Below are positions 45,332 to 52,855 of a stretch of DNA of 64,000 nt, piece by piece. Within the stretch, counting starts at the first letter, position 1; the number at the start of each line of letters is the position of its first letter. Made by a program: the position numbers and the translations under genes. A model generated the notes under the pieces. It was not told where the DNA came from and did not search any database. It saw only the letters and a program-made list of their open reading frames with translations. The DNA is taken from assembly GCF_011604685.1 (NCBI RefSeq), contig NZ_CP050063.1:4486501-4550500 (forward strand), in the 5' to 3' direction. Origin of the DNA: Spirosoma aureum. Lineage in GTDB: Bacteria > Bacteroidota > Bacteroidia > Cytophagales > Spirosomataceae.

Positions 45332-46861
45332 ATGAAATTCAACTTTTTTACCCGCAATGCCACACAGACACTCAACAATGAAGGGGCCAAAGCGTATGCC
45401 CTGACGCCTGAGGTGGAGTTGTATTCGGCCGTAGTGACGACAATGCTGAACGATTCGCACTATGAAAAATCGGACCAGCGTCTCGCCCGGATTCAGGAAT
45501 TGACTGGAAAGGTTGACCCGGTATTTGTGGCTAAACTCGCTGTATATGTGCGGGAGCAGATGTACCTGCGTTCGGCCCCCGTTGTGCTGTTGGGCGAATT
45601 GGCTAAAGTCCACAACGGCGACGCTCTGGTCGGGCAGGCAGTTGGTCGGGCTGTGCAGCGCCCCGACGAGATAACTGAATTGCTGGCTTATTATCAGGTG
45701 ACAAATCAGCGAGCAGGAACCAAGAAACTTAACCGTCTCTCCAAGCAGATGCAAAAAGGACTGGCAACGGCATTCAACAAGTTTGATGAATACCAGTTTG
45801 CCAAATACAATAAAGATACGGCGGTTAAACTTCGTGATGCGTTGTTTCTGGTTCATCCGAAAGCAAAGAATGAAATCCAGCAAGCCGTATTCAATAAAAT
45901 TGTTGCCGGTTCACTGAACACACCGTATACCTGGGAAACCGAGTTAAGTGCCTTAGGGCAGGTGTTATTTGCATCTGAGGCTGAAAAAAACGCAGCTGTG
46001 CGAGTTAAATGGGAAGAACTGATCGACAGTGGTCGGCTGGGTTATATGGCTACACTGCGAAACCTTCGGAACATGCTCGAAGCCGGAATCAGCGGAATGC
46101 ATGTCGAAAAGGTATGTTCATTACTGGCTGACGAAAAAGCCGTCCGCAACGCGAAGCAATTGCCATTTCGTTTCCTGTCGGCTTACCGTGAACTGAAAGC
46201 CCTGTCATTTGGACATGTACCAATGCTCCTTGAAGCGCTCGAATCCGCTGTTTATGCAAGTGTGGCTAACCTGCGTGGTTTCGGATCGCAAACGCGTGTT
46301 GTCGTTGCCTGCGATGTGTCGGGCTCGATGCAGAAAGCTGTTTCGCCCAAGAGCAAAGTGCTGTTGTATGACATTGGGCTGCTGATGGGAATGCTCCTAC
46401 AGGCTAAATGTAAGAACGTGCTGAGCGGAATGTTCGGTAACAGCTGGAAAACAGTCACTCTGCCCTCACAGCATGTTCTGGCCAACGTCGATGAATTTTA
46501 TCGACGGGAGGGAGAGGTTGGCTATGCAACCAACGGGTATCTGGTTCTCAATGATCTGATCAAGCGGAAATACAATGCCGACAAGGTCATGCTTTTTACG
46601 GATACGCAGTTGTGGGATAGCACTACCAATAATCAATCTGTGAACAACACGATGGCGGCAAAATGGGCCCAGTATAAAAATCTGTTTCCCGATGCCCGAT
46701 TGTATTTGTTCGATCTGGCGGGATATGGTCAGGTGCCATTACGGGTAGAATCAAACGATGTCTATCTGATTGCTGGCTGGTCGGATAAGGTATTCGATGT
46801 ATTACAGGCACTCGAAGAGGGCCAAACAACGCTAAGTGCAATTGACGAAATTGTGCTTTGA
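45332..46861 (+). CDS. rsr: TROVE-domain protein, bacterial Ro60 ortholog (Rsr)
   Basis: A 509-residue ring-shaped RNA-binding protein. The TROVE HEAT-repeat domain fills about 1-310, with the typical opening (TRNATQTLNNEGAKAYALTP) and AVYVREQMYLRSAPVVLL. A vWA domain (about 320-505) has the MIDAS motif DVSGS at 328-332. Ro proteins bind Y RNAs and the ends of misfolded RNAs, and in bacteria tether Y RNA and PNPase in RNA decay and stress survival. No rtcB is adjacent. Four Y-RNA-like elements follow directly downstream, which strongly supports the call. Confidence 0.96.
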   Translation: MKFNFFTRNATQTLNNEGAKAYALTPEVELYSAVVTTMLNDSHYEKSDQRLARIQELTGKVDPVFVAKLAVYVREQMYLRSAPVVLLGELAKVHNGDALVGQAVGRAVQRPDEITELLAYYQVTNQRAGTKKLNRLSKQMQKGLATAFNKFDEYQFAKYNKDTAVKLRDALFLVHPKAKNEIQQAVFNKIVAGSLNTPYTWETELSALGQVLFASEAEKNAAVRVKWEELIDSGRLGYMATLRNLRNMLEAGISGMHVEKVCSLLADEKAVRNAKQLPFRFLSAYRELKALSFGHVPMLLEALESAVYASVANLRGFGSQTRVVVACDVSGSMQKAVSPKSKVLLYDIGLLMGMLLQAKCKNVLSGMFGNSWKTVTLPSQHVLANVDEFYRREGEVGYATNGYLVLNDLIKRKYNADKVMLFTDTQLWDSTTNNQSVNNTMAAKWAQYKNLFPDARLYLFDLAGYGQVPLRVESNDVYLIAGWSDKVFDVLQALEEGQTTLSAIDEIVL

Positions 46862-46870
46862 TATCAGACC

Positions 46871-46903
46871 AAACCTATAAGGTCTTTGAGACCTTATAGG
46901 TTT
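46871..46903 (+). terminator. Hairpin between the Ro60 gene and the Y-RNA array
   Basis: A perfect 14-bp stem (AAACCTATAAGGTC and complement) with a TTTGA loop, 9 bp after the rsr stop. It could end the mRNA, act as an RNase processing signal, or allow partial readthrough into the array. No long T tract follows. Confidence 0.6.
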
Positions 46904-46915
46904 ATGGAGAGGTTT

Positions 46916-47047
46916 ACAGGATGTCGTGGAGGTGAGTTACTTCGTAGCACCCAGGGGAGGAATCATGTGGCTTACACCATGAAGCGAGATGGTCCGGTTC
47001 GACTCCGGCTTGCCATGCCCTATGCTCACTTCGTTTGTAACTCCTGT
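46916..47047 (+). ncRNA. Y-RNA-like element 1 (with degenerate insert)
   Basis: 132 nt. The outer stem is ACAGGA/TCCTGT (46916-46921 with 47042-47047). The 7-nt 5' strand is TGTCGTG and the 9-nt 3' strand GTTTGTAAC. The 8-bp inner stem is GAGGTGAG/CTCACTTC (46929-46936 with 47025-47032), then the conserved TTACTTCG (46937-46944). The insert holds a T-arm-like hairpin (CCGG-TTCGACT-CCGG, 46994-47008) and a second hairpin, but no clear D-arm or capped acceptor stem. It is the most divergent of the four copies. Confidence 0.75.
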
Positions 47048-47056
47048 TCGTTTAAA

Positions 47057-47188
47057 CAATGCAGGTGCCGTAAAATAGGGTTACTTCGTTTCGGTCGATA
47101 GGGTCGCCGGTTCGAATCCGGCCAACAGATTTCTCTGTTGTAGCTCAGGGGTAGAGCATAAACCCTATTTGTCTGTTGCCCTGTATTG
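47057..47188 (+). ncRNA. Y-RNA-like element 2 with permuted tRNA-like module
   Basis: 132 nt. The outer stem is CAATGCAGG/CCTGTATTG (one G-U); the internal strands are TGCCGTA and GTCTGTTGC. The inner stem is AAATAGGG/CCCTATTT (47073-47080 with 47163-47170), then TTACTTCG. The insert is a circularly permuted tRNA elbow. It has a T-arm GCCGG-TTCGAAT-CCGGC (47106-47122) and a 7-bp acceptor stem CAACAGA/TCTGTTG closed by TTTC (47123-47140). Then come TA (positions 8-9) and a D-arm GCTC-AGGGGTA-GAGC (47143-47157). Such tRNA mimicry is known from the bacterial Y RNA YrlA. Confidence 0.88.
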
Positions 47189-47192
47189 CTAT

Positions 47193-47324
47193 TAGCAAGT
47201 GCCGTAGAGAAGAGTTACTTCGACTTTTAATCGGCAGTCGTCGGTTCGAGTCCGGCCATTGAATAACTTCCAGTGTAGCTCAGTTGGGTAGAGCGCCATA
47301 CTCTTTTCGCCCGTTGCCTTGCTG
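47193..47324 (+). ncRNA. Y-RNA-like element 3 with permuted tRNA-like module
   Basis: 132 nt. The outer stem is TAGCAAG/CTTGCTG; the internal strands are TGCCGTA and GCCCGTTGC. The inner stem is GAGAAGAG/CTCTTTTC (47207-47214 with 47301-47308), then TTACTTCG. An anticodon-arm-like hairpin has loop CTTTTAA, as in tRNA-Lys. It is followed by a T-arm GTCGG-TTCGAGT-CCGGC (47240-47256) and an imperfect capped acceptor stem (47257-47275). TA and a D-arm GCTC-AGTTGGGTA-GAGC (47278-47294) complete it. The order is that of a tRNA opened before the anticodon arm with joined ends. Confidence 0.87.
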
Positions 47325-47334
47325 TTATTAAACG

Positions 47335-47405
47335 ATCAAACCGGTGCCGTAGTAAAGACTTACTTCGACCTTCACGTTGTCTTTACGCTTATTGCCCGGT
47401 TTGGT
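47335..47405 (+). ncRNA. Y-RNA-like element 4, minimal form without tRNA module
   Basis: 71 nt. The outer stem is ATCAAACCGG/CCGGTTTGGT (47335-47344 with 47396-47405). The internal strands are TGCCGTA and GCTTATTGC. The perfect 8-bp inner stem is GTAAAGAC/GTCTTTAC, closed by a 19-nt loop that begins with the conserved TTACTTCG. It shares every core feature of copies 1-3 but lacks the roughly 61-nt tRNA-like insert, so it looks like the basic Ro-binding hairpin. Confidence 0.85.
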
Positions 47406-47484
47406 TGTTTTATCATCAATACACTCAGTGCATCCTACCGTTCACGAAGTTCCTGCTGAAGCGGGTTTGGCATTGAACTAACTT

Positions 47485-47520
47485 TAGAGCATTGACATGT
47501 TCCGTTACGTCAATGCTCTA
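47485..47520 (+). terminator. Hairpin after the Y-RNA array, abutting the next start codon
   Basis: A perfect 12-bp stem (TAGAGCATTGAC and complement) with a 12-nt loop. It ends 5 bp before the ATG at 47526. It may end the array transcript or mask the ribosome-binding site of the next gene. The rest of 47406-47525 holds only a weak 5-bp hairpin and no fifth Y-RNA copy. Confidence 0.5.
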
Positions 47521-47525
47521 CCAGG

Positions 47526-48488
47526 ATGCTCAAAGACTTCTTTGCTACCTTAGGCCGAATCTATACGTTCATTATGTCGGTCGTACTGGCCGTCATTTTG
47601 GGAGCGGCAACCTGGGTTTGCTGGGGATTTTATGAAGAAGAGCAACAGCAGAATGAATTTACGAAAGAAGGAAAGCTCGTATCTGTACCTGTTGTTCAGG
47701 CGAACCAGCAACAGAAATCCTGGCGCGATATATTAAGCAACAGCACCTACCTCACAGTCAGATACAACCATAAAGACTACCCAATCCGGTTCGTTATGGA
47801 CAGCGTGTTTATTGGGTCGGGTGATGACGTCTCACTGCTGTATCACCCTCGTTATGATGCGTTCCGACAGCCAAATAGTGGTGTTCATTTTAATCGATCT
47901 ACTCTAAAATCGCGCCTGATCGATTGGAGCACGGTAAGTACATTTAGCACTGAAAATCGCCTTCTGCTGCTATGTCTGGTACTGGCAACGGCATCGTTTT
48001 TTGTCATTACGGGTGTTCTGGTAACGATTCTGCCGCTGACTTTTTTACAGGATATAGCCCGGATCGTGCTTGTCATTGTGCTTTGTATCGCCTGTATTTT
48101 CTTTACCTACGATAGCTGGAAATATTACGAGTACTATCAGGCCCTGAAACGGAATGGGCATCCGGTAACCGTTCAGGTGCTGGATACGCAGCGAATTTCT
48201 CATCGGCGAAGTTCCAGAACCAGCTCTGGGTGGTATGAGTATCGCGCAAGGATACTATATCAGCAACAGGAACGCATCATTCCAATCAGTAGCGATGATT
48301 TTGACGCGCTAAAACCTCCCGGCTCACTGCAGGCATATTATGATGAGTCGATGAATGATTTTATGTCGGTCGATTTCCCTCCTGATTACATCCGACTTTT
48401 TATCCCACTATTTTTTGGCTTTCTGGTATTCATGCTCATGCGTAACGGAATTTTCAGGAAGGAAACGGGTAACTTGGCTAACAGGTAA
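47526..48488 (+). CDS. DUF3592-like membrane protein
   Basis: A 320-residue protein with four predicted helices (about 13-35, 140-165, 175-197 and 290-310) and two extracytoplasmic or cytoplasmic beta-rich segments. The segments read alike (VPVVQANQQQKSW...VRYNHKDYPI and VQVLDTQRISHRR...ILYQQQERIIPI), a duplicated arrangement like DUF3592 proteins. The ATG at 47526 lies just behind a hairpin; an ATG at 47574 is an alternative. Function is unknown, and being beside the Ro60/Y-RNA locus does not prove a link. Confidence 0.7.
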   Translation: MLKDFFATLGRIYTFIMSVVLAVILGAATWVCWGFYEEEQQQNEFTKEGKLVSVPVVQANQQQKSWRDILSNSTYLTVRYNHKDYPIRFVMDSVFIGSGDDVSLLYHPRYDAFRQPNSGVHFNRSTLKSRLIDWSTVSTFSTENRLLLLCLVLATASFFVITGVLVTILPLTFLQDIARIVLVIVLCIACIFFTYDSWKYYEYYQALKRNGHPVTVQVLDTQRISHRRSSRTSSGWYEYRARILYQQQERIIPISSDDFDALKPPGSLQAYYDESMNDFMSVDFPPDYIRLFIPLFFGFLVFMLMRNGIFRKETGNLANR

Positions 48489-49265
48489 TCAGGGCAATGG
48501 GATTCTGGAAGAAACTGCCTTCTGGCCCCTTAACTGCACGGATTCCCAAAAAGCCAGTTCGGCATGAACGCCCGTACGTGGGTCATTGACAAAATCGCTT
48601 ACCGATTCATAGGAAGTCATAACACCCTGGTCGAGGTATCCGAAAGAGGTGCCGACGGTCAGGGCTTCCCGGCTGTCGTGCGTGACGAACAGGGCTGTCA
48701 TCTGGTATTGCCGGGCCACCCGCCCGAACAGGTTTTGCATGGTAGCGCGTGTTTGCGCATCGAGGTTACCGAAGGGCTCATCAAGAAGTAACAGCCGGGG
48801 TTTTATGATCAGTGCGCGCCCGAACGAAACCCGCTGACGTTGCCCTCCCGATAACTGACTGGGTTGTTTTTTTCCCTGATTGCTAAGTTCCAGATCGGCC
48901 AGTAGTTCATGTACCTGGTGATCGACCTGTTCGTTCGTTACTTTTCTGATACGAAGCCCAAACGCTACGTTCTCAAATACATTCAGGTGCGGAAACAATA
49001 GCGGTTCCTGATAGAGATAAACGACCTGACGAAGTTCCGGAGGTACGCTCAGAATGCTTTGCCCATCCATGCGCACCTCGCCGGTATCCGGCGTTTCGAG
49101 TCCGGCCAGAATTTTTAGTAAGGTTGTCTTGCCACAGCCTGACCGACCCAGAACTGCCATCACCTGACCTGCCGGAAGATCGAATGTAAGGTTATTCAGG
49201 ACAAGCGTTTGACCGAATTGTTTTGACAGGGAAGTTACGTCAAGCATAATGCGAAAATAAGACAT
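48489..49265 (-). CDS. ABC transporter ATP-binding protein (YnjD/FbpC-like)
   Basis: A 258-residue ATPase; the ATG at 49247 gives 252 residues and fits the family opening (MLDVTSLSKQFGQTLVLNNL) better. Walker A is GRSGCGKTT (40-48), the signature LSGGQRQRVSFGRAL, Walker B LLLLDEPFGNLD, and the H-loop FVTHDSRE. It most likely powers the permeases encoded at 51244-52855, which lack their own ATPase, although a peptidase gene on the other strand lies between them. Confidence 0.93.
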   Translation of the reverse strand: MSYFRIMLDVTSLSKQFGQTLVLNNLTFDLPAGQVMAVLGRSGCGKTTLLKILAGLETPDTGEVRMDGQSILSVPPELRQVVYLYQEPLLFPHLNVFENVAFGLRIRKVTNEQVDHQVHELLADLELSNQGKKQPSQLSGGQRQRVSFGRALIIKPRLLLLDEPFGNLDAQTRATMQNLFGRVARQYQMTALFVTHDSREALTVGTSFGYLDQGVMTSYESVSDFVNDPRTGVHAELAFWESVQLRGQKAVSSRIPLP

Positions 49266-49703
49266 TTTTCATTGACCAGCGGGCTCATGGTAAACGACTA
49301 GCTTACAGTAATGTCGCTTAGTCATACAACAGGTAGATCGGCTGGTCGCCATGTGTTTATAAGTAGGGCAGGAGTTGTCGCGAAGCGGGTTTTGTGGGGA
49401 CTTAATTGCCGAGATGGCCAGCAATTGATTTAGAAAATTTAGGCAGAGTTCAGTTCGAAAAAAATCATCAGAACGTTCGCAGTAGCCGTGCCGCGCTTAC
49501 CTCTTGCGTCACCAAAGAAACGTGGCACAGCATCCTGCGAACGTTCTGATGAATGGGAATACGATTTTCCGCCTTATCTGGATTGGTAGGTAACCTGTAC
49601 AAGATGAACAATATAAGGAAAAAACTTGGTTTAAAGCAAATTGAAGCCTACATATCGATTTTTTGGCCTTATTGCACCTTCACTTCAACTGACCTGAACT
49701 AGA
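49266..49703. other. 438-bp intergenic region containing a long hairpin
   Basis: It separates the divergent ABC ATPase and M20 peptidase genes. Its main content is the long inverted repeat at 49465-49552. No gene or convincing TAnnTTTG promoter box was found in the rest. Confidence 0.5.
49465..49552. repeat. Long interrupted inverted repeat (88 bp)
   Basis: Perfect 18-bp outer arms (49465-49482 and 49535-49552, centred on CAGAACGTTCG words) enclose a further GC...GC and GTGCC/GGCAC pairing and an inner stretch of about 30 nt. As RNA it would fold into a long hairpin. It could be an orphan MITE-like element or a structured small RNA. No other copy was seen in the window. Confidence 0.6.
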
Positions 49704-51164
49704 ATGAAACTGGTGTTACGTGCTTTGGTAGTTTTGCTTGGACTACTCATTATTGTCTTGCTCGTGAATACAATCCGATTGACCTCGCATCAATTGACAA
49801 ACGTACCACCAGCAACTCCGATCCATGTTCCCGATTCGGCAATTCAGCGGCTGGCGGGAGCCATTCGAATTCCCACCGTTTCGTACACAGATTACGCACT
49901 GACAGACACTACTCAATTTGATGAATTCCTGACTTATATAAAGGCCTCCTTTCCGCTTGTTCACCAACGGCTAAAACAGGAAACATTTAATCAATATGGC
50001 CTACTCTTTGAATGGGAAGGCCGCAATCCGTCCCTGAAACCGATCCTGTTGATGGGTCATTATGACGTGGTACCTGTAATTCAGGGAACGCAACGGATGT
50101 GGAAGAAACCACCTTTCGACGGCGTTATCGAGGATGGGTACCTCTATGGTCGCGGAACACTCGATGATAAAATGAGTGTAATCGGGTTATTGGAATCGGC
50201 CGAATATTTGTTACAAAGCGGTTTCCAGCCCGAACGCACCCTGTTTCTAGCCTTCGGACACGATGAGGAAACCGCAGGCTTTCTCGGTGCTCAGACGATT
50301 GCCGCAGCGTTGAAAAAACGATCAGTTTCACTGGAATATATTCTGGATGAAGGGGGAATCATTAAAACCGATGGTGTGTCAGGAATGCAAAAACCGGTAG
50401 CGCTGATCGGAATCAGCGAAAAGGGCTACCTGAGCCTGGAATTGACAGCGGTTGGAAAAGGCGGCCACTCGTCGATGCCTCCTCCGCAAACCAGCATCGG
50501 AATGGTGGCCGAAGCCATCAGCAAACTGGAAAAACATCCGTTTCATGCCCGCCTGAACGGTGGTGTCGATCACCTGCTGGATTATCTGGCCTCGGAGGTA
50601 TCATTTGGGCAGCGAATTGTCTTTGCCAACCAATGGCTGTTTGCTCCGCTAATTGAAAAGACACTGGCCCAGACAAAATCAGGTAACGCTTCCATCCGGA
50701 CAACAACGGCCCCTACCATTTTCCGGGCTGGTGCTAAAGATAACGTGTTGCCCATTGATGCGACGGCGACCATTAATTTTCGGTTGTTGCCCGGAGATAC
50801 CGTCGAAGGAGTAATTGAACGAGTGAAAGAAATTATCGAAAATGATAGCATTACGGTCAGTGTTTTGGGCAAGGGGAATAATCCGGCCGCCGTATCTGAT
50901 CCTGAAACGCCTGCTTTCCTGACGATTCATAAAACGATAAAAAGTGTTTTCCCGGATGTAGCCGTTGCCCCGTATATTATGCTTGGTGCTACGGATTCCA
51001 AGTTTTATTCCGCATTATCAACCGCAATCTATCGATTTTCACCCCTGCCTTTGAACGACGAAGGAACGCAAACGATTCACGGAACAAACGAGCGAATTGG
51101 TGTTAAGGACTATCAAAACATGATCCGATTTTATGTGGCTTTGATTAAAAATAGCCAGTCATAA
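49704..51164 (+). CDS. M20-family peptidase (PM20D1/CPS1-like) with N-terminal membrane anchor
   Basis: 486 residues. An N-terminal hydrophobic segment (about 4-23, VLRALVVLLGLLIIVLLVN) would anchor or export it. Dimetal M20 motifs are LMGHYDVVPV, GRGTLDDKMSV, FGHDEETAG and a late HGTNERIG with the last His ligand. Overall it resembles the carboxypeptidase S/PM20D1 branch, which hydrolyses or forms N-acyl amino acids. The frame is opposite to the ABC transporter genes on either side, so it was probably inserted between them. Confidence 0.92.
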   Translation: MKLVLRALVVLLGLLIIVLLVNTIRLTSHQLTNVPPATPIHVPDSAIQRLAGAIRIPTVSYTDYALTDTTQFDEFLTYIKASFPLVHQRLKQETFNQYGLLFEWEGRNPSLKPILLMGHYDVVPVIQGTQRMWKKPPFDGVIEDGYLYGRGTLDDKMSVIGLLESAEYLLQSGFQPERTLFLAFGHDEETAGFLGAQTIAAALKKRSVSLEYILDEGGIIKTDGVSGMQKPVALIGISEKGYLSLELTAVGKGGHSSMPPPQTSIGMVAEAISKLEKHPFHARLNGGVDHLLDYLASEVSFGQRIVFANQWLFAPLIEKTLAQTKSGNASIRTTTAPTIFRAGAKDNVLPIDATATINFRLLPGDTVEGVIERVKEIIENDSITVSVLGKGNNPAAVSDPETPAFLTIHKTIKSVFPDVAVAPYIMLGATDSKFYSALSTAIYRFSPLPLNDEGTQTIHGTNERIGVKDYQNMIRFYVALIKNSQS

Positions 51165-51243
51165 ATTGGGGATTGCTGGAGCGTTTTTGTTTACGGCTGG
51201 CAGATCCGGCTGTAAGCGGTTTCCTGAAGTCATAAACGACTAT

Positions 51244-52008
51244 TTAAATCTGCCTGACAATTGCCTTCTTGTTCAGCCACAACAGCAACGCGGCAGGCAG
51301 CAGCAGCAACAGCGCGGCTACAGCGGCCAGCCTGCTGTTGGCTTCACCGACAAAGAGATAGACTTGAACCGTCAGGGTCCGGACTTTTCCGACACTGAGG
51401 TAGTTCGTTAAACCAAAGTCGAACCAGGCGAGCAGAAAGCTTTGGAACAGGCACGTAATGAGCAGTGGACGAGCCAGCGGCAACAAAACATGCAGGAAAG
51501 CCTGTCGTTGTGAACAGCCCAGCGTTCGGCTTAATTGCTCATACTGAATAGCCTGTTGCCCCCAGAAACTTCGAAAAAACAGCGTGCAGAAGGGAATCGT
51601 GATCAACAGTAAGGCGACGATAACCCCTGCAATCGAACCGGATAAGTGAAGCCGGATAAAATAAGGCTGTATCAGAACCGCCAGCAGTACTGGCGGCAGC
51701 GCATAGGGGAGGTAACTCAGGGTAATCCATCGGGCAGGGTGCTTGGAAAGTGCCACCGCCCGGGCAATAACAAAGCCCAATCCTGTTGACAAAATGGAGA
51801 CTGTTGTGGCAATAAACAAACTCAGAAGTAAGCCGATACCCAGTTCGCCATCGACCGAGAGTAGCCTTGCCAGCACGTCGAAGGAGTACGTGGGTGGAAG
51901 TATGTCCGGAAACCGCCAGTACTGACCAAGTGCCAGTAAACCCAGTAAGACAAATGGCAGCCCGAACACCACGATCAATAGACTGGTCAGGGTTGGGTTA
52001 GATCGCAT
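51244..52008 (-). CDS. ABC transporter permease, second subunit (YnjC C-half-like)
   Basis: A 254-residue inner-membrane permease with about six helices. The binding-protein-dependent permease motif is near QYEQLSRTLGCSQRQAFLHVLLPLARP, the EAA-like loop that contacts the ATPase. It overlaps the preceding permease gene by 11 bp. Together the two correspond to the two halves of the fused E. coli YnjC. Confidence 0.9.
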   Translation of the reverse strand: MRSNPTLTSLLIVVFGLPFVLLGLLALGQYWRFPDILPPTYSFDVLARLLSVDGELGIGLLLSLFIATTVSILSTGLGFVIARAVALSKHPARWITLSYLPYALPPVLLAVLIQPYFIRLHLSGSIAGVIVALLLITIPFCTLFFRSFWGQQAIQYEQLSRTLGCSQRQAFLHVLLPLARPLLITCLFQSFLLAWFDFGLTNYLSVGKVRTLTVQVYLFVGEANSRLAAVAALLLLLPAALLLWLNKKAIVRQI

Positions 52009-52855
52009 GGCGTTGGGTTAATTTGGTTGCCCAGAAAATAATGGCCATCAGTACGACCGTGCTTAAAAATCCAATGAGATATCCTGTTGGTAATTCAGCA
52101 AGATCGAACCGCTGGAGTCGCGTCGTAATAAATACAGATAGCATCTGTGGGTACGTACGGCCAAGTAACAGCGGAATATCGTAGGCTCCCAATACGGCCA
52201 CACCGTAAAGAACCAGCGTAGGAGCCGCCCGCTGAAGGAGAATCGGGACCGCCACTCGCCGATGAAACTGACTTTCTGTTGCGCCCAATGTTCGTGTCAG
52301 ATTTCGTAGATCGTCCAGCCGGACGTCGTCGTAGAGCGACTGGAACAGGAGGGTGAAAAATGGAAATGCCAAGACGACCTGAGCCAGAATAATGCCTAAA
52401 CCAATTCTATCCTGAATCATTGCCGGAAAATTGTCTGGTGTGCTGGTCAGGCCGATTGTGTGGGTAATTCGTGACAGCCAGCCCGACCCGCTCAGCAACT
52501 GAAACAGATAAAACGCCACCACCAGCGACGGAAACAGCAACGGCACGTAAAGGAGTGTCGGAAAGGGGGTAAGTTTCAGCATAGACTGCCGTTTTAGAAC
52601 CAGAGCCAGTGCGATCACTACGGCCAGTCCTACCGAAATAATCGCCACGTACAGGCTAAAGCCCAGCGAAAAGAGCAGCGATGCTTCAGTGGGAAGTTGT
52701 TGCCAGTATCGCCCGGTAAGCCCTGTGGCCAATGGACCTGTCAGACCAATGCTAGTACTGAAGGCATTGAACAGTCCTGCCAGCGGAAAGCCTAAAATGA
52801 ATAAGGCATAGAAGACAAGTGTACCTTTCCGAATTATATTATTTCTCGATAACAT
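51998..52855 (-). CDS. ABC transporter permease, first subunit (YnjC N-half-like)
   Basis: A 285-residue inner-membrane permease with about six helices and an EAA-like loop (DDLRNLTRTLGATESQFHRRVAVPILLQ). It overlaps the substrate-binding-protein gene by 17 bp and the second permease by 11 bp, so the three are translationally coupled. The transported solute is unknown. Confidence 0.9.
   Translation of the reverse strand: MLSRNNIIRKGTLVFYALFILGFPLAGLFNAFSTSIGLTGPLATGLTGRYWQQLPTEASLLFSLGFSLYVAIISVGLAVVIALALVLKRQSMLKLTPFPTLLYVPLLFPSLVVAFYLFQLLSGSGWLSRITHTIGLTSTPDNFPAMIQDRIGLGIILAQVVLAFPFFTLLFQSLYDDVRLDDLRNLTRTLGATESQFHRRVAVPILLQRAAPTLVLYGVAVLGAYDIPLLLGRTYPQMLSVFITTRLQRFDLAELPTGYLIGFLSTVVLMAIIFWATKLTQRHAI

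Noticed and set aside
46886..47101. 71-residue open frame over the start of the Y-RNA array
   Set aside because: It crosses stem-forming RNA segments, has no domain-like composition, and is explained by the ncRNA structure.
47106..47158. T-arm and D-arm sequences that look like pieces of one or two ordinary tRNA genes
   Set aside because: The order is T-arm, acceptor, D-arm with a sealed acceptor stem and no free ends, and the same layout repeats inside covarying stems. These are Y-RNA tRNA-like modules, not tRNAs.
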